DNA from: Alentia gelatinosa
Lineage: Eukaryota > Annelida > Polychaeta > Phyllodocida > Polynoidae
Length of the DNA: 64,000 nucleotides
Direction of reading: 5' to 3'
Assembly (NCBI GenBank): GCA_950022655.1
Contig: OX465581.1
Location: forward strand, 110,715,125-110,779,124
Under the pieces are notes generated by a model. That model did no database searches, had not been told where the DNA came from, and worked only from the letters and a program-made list of their open reading frames with translations. The position numbers and the translations under genes are program-made. Shown in pieces: positions 36,259 to 47,056 of the stretch (the first letter of the stretch is position 1; each line of letters begins with the position of its first letter).

Positions 36259-37324
36259 TTTATTTACTTAACATTACTATATATACATGTGTATATGGGA
36301 AAGAATCTATTCAAGGCTATTGCCAGAGGGGGGGGGGGGGGAGGGGGGCGGTGTATATCAGGGTATTTGCCTGTGGGGGCACTCTATTTTGAGGTATTTC
36401 CGAGGGGGGGCACTTTATTTTGGAGTAATTCCAAGAGGGGGGACATATTTTTTTTCATATAAAGCAGCTTTTATTTCTCAGACAAAGTACAAAGTCAGTT
36501 ACATGAGGTGTACCCCTGGATGACCTCCAGGACAAGAATACCACTTATTGACTGCTTATATCTTCTTTTTATTTTTCTTTCTCCCTTGTATGTGTAAATT
36601 AATGAAATAGAGCCCTCCTCTCTTCTAGTGAATGTTCCTTTCTTAACAGTCCATGTAGCTTCATAAATCTTATTTCTGAATTTCATAGAGGTCAGAAAGT
36701 TGTACCATAATAATGTACAACATCCATGGAGGAGGGCCCAACAGGACAGACAGAATCATGGATGGACAATCATACACATACATACGAATACAAATACTGT
36801 AAAGACAAACAACACCATGCGTTTTTGTCCACAACACTACTAAACACCGCATCAACATCTTACAGGACAGGACGAGTAAGCAGGGCAAGGTAACATGGAA
36901 AAAAACCCTCTTTAACAGAGACCCCCCCCCCGACACTGTGTTGCACAAGACATAACCCCCCCCCCCCCCCCCACCAAGTTCAAGATTCCTTCCTGATACT
37001 AGATAGCTCTCCTATTTACATCATTGCCTCCAACGTTTTATTCCATTTTGTAAATTTCTCCTTTTTACCTAGTAGTGCGCATATATACTTTTCGACATAC
37101 AAACTATTGCAGAATTCCCTGCTCCAGGCATGGACAGTTAAGTTGCTGGTATAGAAACAATTTCTGACGGTATAAATAAAACTTTGCATGGAGGCAGATT
37201 AGATGCAGCATATCTGCCTGTCTCCCTTTGATTTTAGTGCCAAGCATCAGATCAATCGGATCTAGTTTCAGTTCAAAGTCGGCACAAATTTACAACCAAT
37301 TTCTTAGTTGCCTCCAAAATACTG

Positions 37325-37837
37325 TCACTTTCGGACATTCAACAAAAAAATGAACCATTGAGTCAGTGCGGTTACAATATGAACAAACTGTTTTGTCAAA
37401 ACCTTAATCTTGTACAGAAAAGAATTAGTGGGAATTCCATTGTGGATTATCTTGAAAAAGAAGGACTGTAACTTTGTTTCTCTTGTGACCCGGTAGGCAC
37501 TTCTATATAATGTTGCCCAATCTTTATCTGAAAATTTCTTACAATTAGCTGTGTCCTTCCACCATTTCATACCAGGGGAAATTGTCTTGTCCGTCGCCAA
37601 CAGGAAGTTATATATCTTTTTATTGTTACATGACATAGCATTAAAGGACCCGCCTCCATGATCATGAATCATGAGACACATGGAATCTGTCTTAAAATCT
37701 TCAAAGGACATGCTACTCAACCAGGGGATGTTACTCCGTAATTTTAGCCAGGACTGTTCATCACACTTGACATTATAAACTTCCTCAATTTCATCCCTCA
37801 TCAATCTTTTCCCCTGGATCAAGTCTAGAACCTGCAC
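37325..37837 (-). pseudogene. LINE ORF2 C-terminal fragment, frameshifted
   Basis: Same protein segment as at 35336-36124, but one base is missing near 37390 (AAACTGTTTTG against AAACTGGTTTTG), so the zinc-knuckle Cys are read out of frame and the frame ends at 37325. Confidence 0.85.
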
Positions 37838-38697
37838 AATACCTGCTTTTTGCCAGCTTCAGATTAATGAGATCTCAATCTCCCAGTCGCAGTGGATAAA
37901 CATATTATTTAAAAGAGGGTCATTTTGTTTCTCTCTTTTAGTTCTAGGAAACACATTATATATATCCTTCCATTGTTTAATTATTTGAATTAAAATTCTG
38001 GCACCTTGGGCGGGTCCCCGTGAGTCATCTTTTCTAGAAAGAATTCCCAAATAGAATTTTTAATATAAAAAAAGCCCTAAAGCAGAGGGGCCATGGAGTG
38101 AAGTCCTCCAAGCATAAACGGGACACCCACTTCACTCTGGACACCAATTTGAGGCCCCCTAGCTCTATCGGTTGTCTGAGCATGTTATAGGATACCTTGC
38201 TAGTTTTGCTCCATCAAATAAAGGCAGCTACAATTTTTCGAAATTCCACAAAGACCCTCTCCTGGGCAAGCAGTACTGAGGAACAATACAAAAGTTGGGG
38301 GATTAGTAAACTATTCACAACTGTTACTCTGCCCTTGAGTGAAAGATTTCTGTATGACCAAAACCTTGTTATCACCTGGCATTTATCTAGTTTATTTCTA
38401 AAATTCAATTTAATATCTTCTTTGGGCGACACCCCGTTCCGAAAAAACAATTCCCAGAACCTCTACCTGTGAGACCACCTTTAGCGGGAGGCGACCACAA
38501 CTATTCCTCCGGTGAGTGCCCACCAGGAGGATCTTAGATTTTTCCTCATTAATCTTGCTAAGTTTTCAAAAATTCTAACAATGTCCAATACTCTATGTAT
38601 GGAGGTTAAGTCCCTAACAATGCAACACATGTAATCCGCATACAAAGAAAGTTTACTATTTTCCCCCAAAAAACCCTATCCCTTTAATACCCAGATT

Positions 38698-39306
38698 TTA
38701 TCTAAGTGCTATCGCCAGCAGTTCCAAGGTGAGGATGAACAAGTACAGGGAAAGGCAGCACCCTTGTCGGGTACCCCTCTCGGGTTTAAACCATTGGGTA
38801 TGGAACCCATTGTTGAACACACAAACTTCGGGGTCAGAGTACAGGATCTGAACACACTCACAAAAACCAGGGCCAAATCCGAAGAGTCTCAAGGCATTGC
38901 TTATGGCATCCCATCGTATGGAATCGAAAGCCTTCTCAAAATCGATGCTAAGGATAAAACCTGCTAATTTGTTGTTGTTTAAGTACGAAATGCTATCCCT
39001 TATCAGTCTGACGTTCGTGCCAATGTATCGGCCTTTCATAAAGCTTGTTTGGTCCCTGTAAACTATTGAATCCAGGCCGCTTTGGACCCTTGTAGCCAGT
39101 AATTTCGTTAGAATTTTATAGTCGGTATTAAGCATAGTGATCGTTGTCCAATTTTGTATGTCCTCCCGATTGACCTTCTTCTTAGGGATGAGTGTTATAA
39201 CCCCTCTTCTCTGTTCAGTACTAAGAGATTCATTCACCTTTGCGTAGTTAAGAGAATGAAAAACCACCTCCCCAAAAGAATCCATAAAATTCCGCCGAAA
39301 GCCCAT
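38698..39306 (-). pseudogene. LINE reverse transcriptase core fragment
   Basis: A 202-codon open frame. It has the palm motif A Asp in S-I-D-F-E-K-A-F-D, motif B R-Q-G, and the R-D-Q-T-x-F block typical of L1/Tx1-clade enzymes. Motif C lies in the next fragment, in another frame, with its second Asp replaced by Tyr. Confidence 0.88.
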
Positions 39307-39545
39307 CAGTACCCGGGCATTTATTATTATTTAAGTTTTTTAGAGCTTGGAGGAGCTCCTCTCTTCTTAGGGGCTTATCCATTTTGGATCTATCCAAATC
39401 AGAAATCATCGGAATGGGCTCCCTATCAACCAAGTTATCCAAATTGTCAAACCCGTCTGTCATTCCCCAGGGGGCATTTCATTTGGAGGTATTTCTGAGG
39501 GGGAGGCGATTCATTTTGGAGGATTCGCCAAGCAAAACCCCCACC

Positions 39546-40406
39546 CCCACCCTCTGCCTTAAATAATGAACGCTCCCTATAACGATTTCTCCCTATTACA
39601 ACTACGGACCGAGTTTGTTTTGGGTAGTTTTCCAGTAATCCTTCATATGATAGGTGCAGCTTCAAGGTCATGGCAAGTTTTTTTTATTATTATTACAAGA
39701 GTTCGGCTACGTTTACATGTCCTAATTTACTATTGAAACTGAAACACTAAACAATCATTTTCTGGGCGGTTTGCAATCCTGGCCAACAGAGAATTTGGCG
39801 GTGCCAGAGGTAGGCGGTGGTGCTGTATTTTTTTATTTAAATGTCAGGGGATAGCGCGGACGCAGTCCCCTTCTAACAAAAATTGCGCACCCGAGTCATC
39901 CACATTTGGGATGATCGCAAGGGTCAACCCAACCGTAGTGCAATGGAGGGGCCTCGCCCTGGGAGAACTGCCGTCACGATCACAGTGTCTCCTGTGCCAG
40001 GTAAGTATGCTTGAAAATGGTACATAAGCAAATATGATACTTTCTCACTTGACAATAAGTTGGTGTCTTGAATGACCATGCCTCCTTCTGACCTTGTTTT
40101 TCAGCTGTTTTAATGGGTTTTTTAAAATCACAACTGTGATCCATAATATGATATAACCATTCATTTTGGAATAAATTGTTCTATTGACACTATTCTATTG
40201 TAGAACTGGATCAAGAAATTGCATTTGATAAATTTGTGGCCTCTTGCTATAGTGGCGCTACCTGGTGTCACTTCTCTGTACTACACCTAGTACTAGTGAG
40301 ACGCAACAGGGGGAGGCAGTGTATCCCATGCACAACTAGACTCTAGTACAGTCCGTTGTCGCCAGGGCCAGGGCTAGACTGGTTCCCTGCCCATATGAAT
40401 AAGGGG
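39546..40406. other. No gene recognised; possible isolated open segment at 39850-40000
   Basis: A 50-codon open segment ends at CTGTGCCAG|GTAAGT (40000), which looks like an exon end with a good donor. No family is recognised and no partner exon was found, so it is not called as a gene. Confidence 0.3.
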
Positions 40407-40605
40407 CAGGTAACGGGTTCCACAGGCATGACCTTCAACCTTGGCTGGTGCCCGCCTGTGACTAGGGGATACCCCAGGAACCAGCCTAGTGGTTTGGCTG
40501 GTATCCGCTTGTCATACACCTAGTTCCGCCGAGCCCTCTAGCGGACTACCGGGGAACCAGGAGGCGTTACCAATAATGCACTATAAAAATGGAACCCGTT
40601 ACCTG
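40407..40605. repeat. Inverted repeat with TATAAA inside
   Basis: CAGGTAACGGGTTCCA at 40407-40422 is the exact reverse complement of 40590-40605. A CTATAAAAAT lies just inside the right arm. The interior repeats GGAACCAG-like phrases. Confidence 0.6.
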
Positions 40606-41489
40606 GCCTATAGCACTCTCCCCCCAGATCTTTCGCGGCGCTAGCGCTGGCTTAATCTCTGCCCCAACCCAGTGACGCCATATGCTGGTTCTCAGGGTAT
40701 CAACTAAGAACAGGGGGAACCAGCCAGCATTTCAGATTCAAAACAAGGCAGCTGTCGACAGTTATACAAGTCAAACAACCCACATATCATGAGTTTGGGA
40801 ATATGGGAACTATTAAGGGAGCTTGACAGAAAATCTAGCTGTTTCTTTTTCAGACTTAAACCATTTTATAATGGGAATTCACAGTTGATTAGACTGCTCC
40901 TTCAGAGGAGCACATGGCATTGTTGACAAAACAAAGCCCTGCAACACATGAGGTGCTTTCCACTGTAGAAAGTAATCCCAGAGGCTGTGTCTGGTTTGAC
41001 ATAAATAATAATAGAAATGAGAGTATTTTGTTTACCATATAAATATGTGCATCTCTGTTTACATGTAGAACACAAAATACCCTGCAAATCTCTCAGAATT
41101 TAGGATAATTGAATAACTGGCGTATGGGCCAGATATGAGCCCAAACAGGCAGGTTGGGGCAGAGATACAAAGTGACCACAGGAAATAGAGCGCAGGATAT
41201 CTGCTGGGAGAGTGGGCCTATAGTCTAACTAGGCCAGGCTTCCAGGCTAGGCCAGGGCATACAGGCTCAAACTGAGACGTTTTGCGCTGCCATTTTAAGG
41301 TGGGAATTCCTACCTTCGCTGGTACTAAGCTACCCTGATTTATTTGCCAGTAACCAGTATGCTACTCTTCAAGCAGAGGTCCTAGAGTAGCTTTTACTGG
41401 GCATGCACCAAATAAATCAGCTTGGAGAGTTATAATGATTCCCAGAATAGTGCCAGAATCGTGTTATTCTCAGGCTTGGGTTTGCACTA
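40606..41489. other. No gene recognised
   Basis: Intergenic sequence with further GGTTCC/GGAACC phrases and no conserved frame. Confidence 0.45.
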
Positions 41490-41750
41490 AAATTAGAACA
41501 GCCAACCAAGAAATTCTTTTTCCAATCAGTGCCTAAGGAACTGGCAAATCGGAGCTGTTCTCTGTTAGACCCTTACAGACCTTAAACAGACTAAGCGGCT
41601 GTCGGTATTCCCCCTTGTCAAACTGATACTATAAATAGAACAGCCAACCACAAAATTCCTCCCACTAAAGGTCGCAGGCCAGTCAGAGTCATGCTCTGTT
41701 AGACCTTCACGTACCGTAACCCGAAGGCGGCGCGGTGCGTGGACGGACTA
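41490..41750. repeat. Two diverged direct copies of a 140-bp unit
   Basis: AGAACAGCCAACCA...TCTGTTAGACC..TTCA/TACAGACC is seen at about 41493-41620 and again at 41637-41750. Confidence 0.6.
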
Positions 41751-41789
41751 ATGCACAACATGATAGCACAAAGTCTATTTTTACTCTGT

Positions 41790-42300
41790 GACTAGCGACT
41801 TCGTCGAGTCTGAGTTAGAGGGAAAAATATAGAAAAACTAAAATTTGGGCAGTCGAGAGCACGGTTCGAACTCCCGACGTTAGCATTCCCAGCTGAATGC
41901 TCTGCTGACTGCTCCACAAAGTCTGGTACTCAGACAGGACCAAATACTTAGTGTGGTGGTGGGTGGGGGAATCAGCGGAGTTTTGAAAGAGCTACCAGCG
42001 AAATTGAGATCTCATTAGTTTCTCACGAGAAAAGTAGATAACAAAACTACAATACTAAACTTTGATTTTGACATGGCTCGAAATGAATCAGAGGAGAAGT
42101 TTGTCTGAGTATAGTCCGATAAAAAAAGAACAGGTTCAGGTTTTTCACTGTACATGAATCTCACTCTTGTGGGCCTTCATTCTCCACGCCGAGATGGGAT
42201 TCACTTTGTCTCTATGTGCGGGAGCATCTCCAAGCGGATTCTACCAGAATCATAGTTTTTTAGATATAGTAGGTAATCATTATTTTAAAAACATATCAGT
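41790..42300. repeat. Dispersed CTAGCGACTTCGTC repeat, copy 1
   Basis: Shares with 62398-62865, in the same order, CTAGCGACTTCGTC, GTTTCTCACRA, CTCACTCT.GTGGGCC and TCTCTATGTGCGGG then CCAAGCGGATT. The tRNA-like segment at 41849 is not in the second copy. Confidence 0.65.
41849..41918 (-). ncRNA. tRNA-like segment, possible SINE head
   Basis: On the minus strand there is a B-box-like AGTTCGAACC (41863-41872), upstream of it a six-base anticodon-like stem GCATTC/GAATGC, and a degenerate A box around CAGTCAGCAGAGC. Stem lengths do not fit a functional tRNA, so a tRNA-derived SINE head or a decayed tRNA is more likely. Confidence 0.4.
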
Positions 42301-42615
42301 TCTTCCACTGGGGTCTTACAACAGAGTGAATACAACAAATACAAGATGGTTATTTTATAAGACATGTTTATTCGGCTATTTTTACATAAGCACTGGAAAC
42401 AATTATAAAAATATAAAAAGAATATCACAAAAGAACATTTGTTTTGAGTATGTTATTATTATAGTGGCTATATTCAACCCCCACTTTCAAGTCAATCGTA
42501 TTAAAGGAAGCATTAAGGCCTGGCTTCACTGCTGCGACGAGATGGTAACATGGGACTAAAAGGGACGTAGTAAAAAACATCTGCGCTATTGTGGCTGGGG
42601 AATATACAGCTTTAT

Positions 42616-42886
42616 AAAGGGGTGATTACACCAGGACGTGCAATATATCCCGATCATGGCCGATTTGTTGACTTGCTAGGTCGGGGTAAATCTCGTGAAA
42701 ATATCTGGTTGAATCACGACAGCGGAATAGACCCCTTTAAGGATAATAGGGGATTCACACATAGAGATAAGTGCACAACCAGATCTTATAAGATTTATCC
42801 CGATTCATCAAGATGCAGCAAGGTGCTACAAGACACAGCCCGACCTTGCGAGACACAAAACTTTGTGCTGGTGGAATCAGCCCTTT
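42616..42886. mobile_element. Inverted-repeat element (GGCTGGTTCCACCA type)
   Basis: Ends AAAGGGGTGATTACACCAGG and TGTGCTGGTGGAATCAGCCCT. The interior CCGATCATGGCCGATTTG and GGTGCTACAAGACACAGC are shared in opposite orientation with 51969-52243. Confidence 0.75.
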
Positions 42887-43205
42887 AGACTGTGATATAT
42901 GATAGACTGGTTATATTGAACATCATGAAATGTTAATGATTTGCAACTCTATAGTTCAATTGCGTTGCAGCAGTGTGGCCGGCCTTTGACACTAAGACCA
43001 ATTCTATACAAGGAAATGTCGCTATTGAGTTTCAAAAGATCGCGAGTCAAAATTAGTATTACTTCAAGGTATAGACTTATACTGGGTTTATATTATGTGA
43101 CAACACACTCCACTATCAGTGTCTTTTAACATATTCAGTACCAATGTTGATCGCTCGTTGGCGCTAGAAGCAATGTGACAATCGCGTTGCACCACTGTGA
43201 TATTA

Positions 43206-43822
43206 TCAAGCAATGTTACAAAATTCCATACAATTGTTTATATGGCATGAGTTGTATACATTCGTGGAATGATACCACGAAGAGGAGCTGAACGATATCT
43301 GTAACGGAAGACAACGAACGCCATGTGAGTAATTATATGAAATTGAGAGACGTTCAGATTTTATCCTACCCCATCAAGTGTCTTTAACCCTTTAAGGGCG
43401 GTTGATGCCTTAAGGCATCAACCAGCCGGGGGCGGATGATGCCTTATGGCATCATTAGCTGGACATCCATGAAATTGTTTTTGAAAAGGAAATATTTTAA
43501 CAATAAACTTAAAATTTGCACAGAATGTAGCTGTAACATCATATCTTTGAATTCTACATAATAGAAATAAAAATATCAAGGATAAAAAATCATATCACAT
43601 GATTAACCTTGGAATTTTGAGTTCAGAGTAAAATGCCCCCGTCCCCTAGAACTGTACATAGCCACTAGTAGCCGTCCCCACGTGTGGAGTTCTGCCATAG
43701 GCGGCGGTCCTTAAAGGGTTAATTGCATGTCACCCGTGGCATATAAATTTCATATGGTATAACCGTGGCATAGAGTTACACCATGTTAAGCCTAGAGGAG
43801 ATTTATTTGAGGGGTAGGATAA
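43206..43822 (+). mobile_element. Hairpin-plus-tail element, type 2, interrupted by another element
   Basis: Hairpin with apex CACGAAGAGGAGCTGAACGA, tail from TTTATCCTACCCC to GGGGTAGGATAA. The tail is split by the 331-bp element at 43388-43718. With that removed it lines up with 15617-15886 and 55226-55470. Confidence 0.82.
43388..43718. mobile_element. 331-bp TTAA-flanked element, piggyBac-like MITE
   Basis: Both ends start CCCTTTAAGG in inverted orientation, and the element is flanked by TTAA on each side (43384-43387 and 43719-43722). TTAA duplications and CCC-starting ends are typical of piggyBac-type elements. Near the left end are two perfect or near-perfect palindromes, GATGCCTTAAGGCATC and GATGCCTTATGGCATC. 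No transposase. Confidence 0.75.
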
Positions 43823-45210
43823 TCACGGGTAATTTAACTGCATCTGATTGTAATAGGATCATCATCGACAGCGTCATAAAAGGCCGCCGGTGAGGTAAAA
43901 AAAAAAAAAAAAACTAACAAAAAAACGGTGCGACGATCATACTGCAGCGGCGTGATCGGGGTTTTAGTCATTACCAGCTTAACCAGAAATATCTAGAAAA
44001 CATGCACAATTATCTACATTCAGGTCTACTTTATACAAGTTTACAGTCTTTATACAAGTAAATATTACACAGACTAAAGGTGAAAAAGCAACGCGAGTAT
44101 TAGGTACTTATAGAGGAATACACACAAAACGGGGTTAGAAAGTTAGGTTTGAATATATACTGAAGTTGGACATTATATCAGCGTTAAAATATCACATGCT
44201 AAATCTGAAATGATGCATGCGCCACTGATTTGGTGTGAACGGGGTAAAGAAGTGTAGGTTTGTGTGTTAAGAATATCCAAGCACAAATAATTAGATCAAT
44301 AAAATCCACAATTGCATCGCAAGGCATAAAATTCTCATAAAGGCACAAAATAACCCTGCATATCTTTGTTCTCTTCTGGTAATTTCCATTCAGAATTATA
44401 TATTGTTATCAAAACCACGATTTTACACATGTCAGTTTCCAAAACATATACAACTGGTATTTGATTGAACCAATTCATACATCATATCATTAGATGTATA
44501 TATGCCACCATTCAGTGGTAGCATAGTTATGGATGGTCGTACCTTCGCTAGCTCCGTCAAAAATATCCTGAACGTCTATACTGATTCACATTATATACAA
44601 AGTCTCGAATCATTGTATCAAAAAGAAAATGGTCCAAAAATTAAAAGTACATGACAAGATAACATATATCCAACGTATAAATGAACATATCTGTACCTAA
44701 GAGGAGGGATAGGGTAGTGCTTTAAGCATATTTGAGATTACATGCCTATGTGTGAGACTTTAACAGGCTGGTTCATTTTACAATCAATTTACCCCTTAGT
44801 TTGCACATGTGTACGTATCCTTATTATTTATCTGTGAATGTGAACGTATATGTAGCCACACATATACAAATTGTCCAATACATCTTCAAATGGATTATCC
44901 TATTCAAATCTAAAGATGAACAACAACACTGACTAAAATTTGGTATCAAATAATGCTTATTCCACGAACCCAACATTGAGTTACTGTAATACTTCCGCCT
45001 CTTAAAATTCGGCGTGCGTGATATTGCACTCTTACAGGATAATAAACAATTGTTTGGCTATTTTTGGAATTGCTTGTGACAATGACTGGCCACTTTGTTA
45101 TCATCCTATTCTGTATAACGTCAGAACAATTCCATGGTATGTATATCAACATTGGGGATATCTAAAATAACGTCCAAAAGATATCTAATGAATAAGTATA
45201 TTTAGATAAT
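43823..45210. other. No gene recognised
   Basis: AT-rich spacer downstream of both genes, with a short poly-A run near 43897. Confidence 0.5.
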
Positions 45211-45567
45211 GAAGGGCTGGTTCCACCAGCACGATGGATTTGCCATATCATATCTTTGTGAGTATTGTTATATATTACCGCGATATGTTTTACAACCTTT
45301 GCCGTGATACGTCGCACATGATGTTGTGTGTATTTTTCAGGATAATGTGTGTACATTTTGGTGCTCCACCATCACGACGCCTCACGATACATTGCCCAAC
45401 ATACCATGGCACCTCAATCTATCATGACAAGAATTGAGAAGGTGCTCAATTGTAACGATGTGCAGCAAATATGCATGCAATTACTCAAAACCTAGCAAGA
45501 CATAACAAGTCAACCCAAATCGTGGCAGATCTTGTTATAACTTGTGTGCTGGTGGAAGAGCCCCTTA
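45211..45567. mobile_element. Inverted-repeat element (GGCTGGTTCCACCA type)
   Basis: Ends AAGGGCTGGTTCCACCAGCA and TGTGCTGGTGGAAGAGCCCCTT. Internal CGCGATATGT and GCAAATATGCATGC are shared with 25598-25915. Confidence 0.75.
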
Positions 45568-46957
45568 AGCAACAGAGATACGTATCCTGTTTCAAGTTGC
45601 TGGAAAATATTGACCCCATTGAGATTGTGGCCTTTATATGTGGTCCACTAATCAACCAGCGGACTATAGCTCAATATACATAGAAACGTCACAGTAGAAA
45701 CATATCCAGGAAAATGTAATCTCAATAACTCCTATGTAAGACTGGAAAAAAACTATAAACAAAAGTTGGATAACTGGTGAGCATTTCCATAATTTATAAA
45801 TAAACGAGCTGAATACAATCCCTGGATGCCTGAGTTATATGAACTTCCATTTCTCTATAATGAGTAAAGCATTCTTTACTATCAAAGGATATATTTTAAA
45901 ATTCAAGTCCATGTTTTAGATCGCATATCAGAAATCCACAAAAAAGAAATGTTAGGTACACTTACTTAAAGGACACAACTCTGTAGAAAATATATAGATT
46001 GATATATGTTTAACAAGTAACAGAATACGTAACAGGTGACTTTTAATGTCAAACTTAACAGAAACACGTCATAGTAAATAGTATTTCACATCAGGCATTC
46101 TATGAGGCTTAATGAGTGAACTTTCACGATGTCTGACAGGAACATTTATAAGGATACCCAGTTTCATTACCCTACAAATGAGATTATAGCGTGAAAAGAT
46201 GGGGCCACAATGATAATGTTAAAGAAGGGCGAGATTGTCTCCATTTACATCTAATTCTGAAAGATTCTCACTTCTTAGGATGCCCAAATGAAATTGAATA
46301 TATTCAGAATTAACATTATCTTTTTCACACAGGGTGAGCAACAAGTGACCTTTTTAAAAACTCCCAATTAAAAGACATACAATAATTTGTATGCGGCTGG
46401 TCTTCACATTGTATCCGCTTTTTTCCCTTCAAAATTGACAATCTATTTAAGGCATAGCCTTAGATTATGACATGGCCATTTTGGGCTTATCTCATGAGAT
46501 ATATATGAATATTGGGTCGCTGCATGCTAAACGTTGTCCAACAATCACAGTCACCCATACCTAGGTATGACCAATTTAGTACGTGAGAAATTAAGGTCAG
46601 ATTATTGAGTGGTATTTCCCTTTAGGCAAAACCACCAAAAAGCTCGCATGTTCTTGTTCTTATATGAGATAAGTCTGAGGTGTTTTTTTCATATCCTTCT
46701 AGTTGACCAAAAACAGATAAAAAGTTAACAGCTCAATACACAACTCAGTATACCTTCTGAACGGCGCTTTCCCAAATGTTATATGTTAAGAAGAATTCAA
46801 CGTGCACACAATTAGACTAACAGCGAACCCTATGTTTAACTTTCATTGATTCGCCCCTGACCACAGATACACGGTAAACACGGTAAGGCCATCAACCCGG
46901 ATATGAGGCGAGTTGATGAATGCGGATCTGTCTGTGAATACATGGACATGAGAAGGA
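45568..46957. other. Lipase 3' flank; no further gene recognised
   Basis: The lipase 3' UTR should lie here on the minus strand. Several candidate polyadenylation hexamers in this AT-rich stretch cannot be ranked by eye. Confidence 0.45.
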
Positions 46958-47056
46958 CTAACAACGATTAGTGATCCAAGTAACGATTTCGAGCACAGCG
47001 GCTTGCCCGGACCCGTCCGGCTCGTTGTGTACTTGGTGATATGCGCCCGGGTAGAT
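46958..47056 (-). CDS. MGLL: Lipase terminal exon with catalytic His and stop
   Basis: On the minus strand the acceptor is CTTACAG; 33 codons including TAG at 46958-46960. It encodes I-Y-P-G-A-Y-H-Q-V-H-N-E-P-D, with G-A-Y-H carrying the catalytic His, then an amphipathic helix E-I-V-T-W-I-T-N-R-C. It lies 9.8 kb downstream of the previous exon and was recognised by phase (0) and by motif. The lipase therefore ends here and faces makorin tail to tail. Confidence 0.9.
   Translation of the reverse strand: MYPGAYHQVHNEPDGSGQAAVLEIVTWITNRC

Larger units (their letters stand above)
36259..39475 (-). pseudogene. Decayed Tx1/L1-like LINE (ORF2 reverse transcriptase to 3' end)
   Basis: In minus-strand order the fragments are: fingers region with K-C-P-G-T-D-G-L-S-A-E-F-Y (39463-39248); reverse transcriptase core (39306-38698) with G-V-I-T-L-I-P-K-K, R-D-Q-T-S-F-M-K-G-R, the motif A segment S-I-D-F-E-K-A-F-D and the motif B segment R-Q-G-C-C-L-S; motif C now Y-A-D-Y in place of Y-A-D-D (38669-38481); a thumb-like L-S-L-K-G-R segment (38450-38214); and the C-terminal zinc-knuckle region (37837-37020). 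Frameshifts separate the fragments; one missing G near 37390 breaks the frame that is still open in the duplicate copy. The 5' half, including the endonuclease, is absent. It copies itself by target-primed reverse transcription in intact relatives; this copy is dead. Confidence 0.85.
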
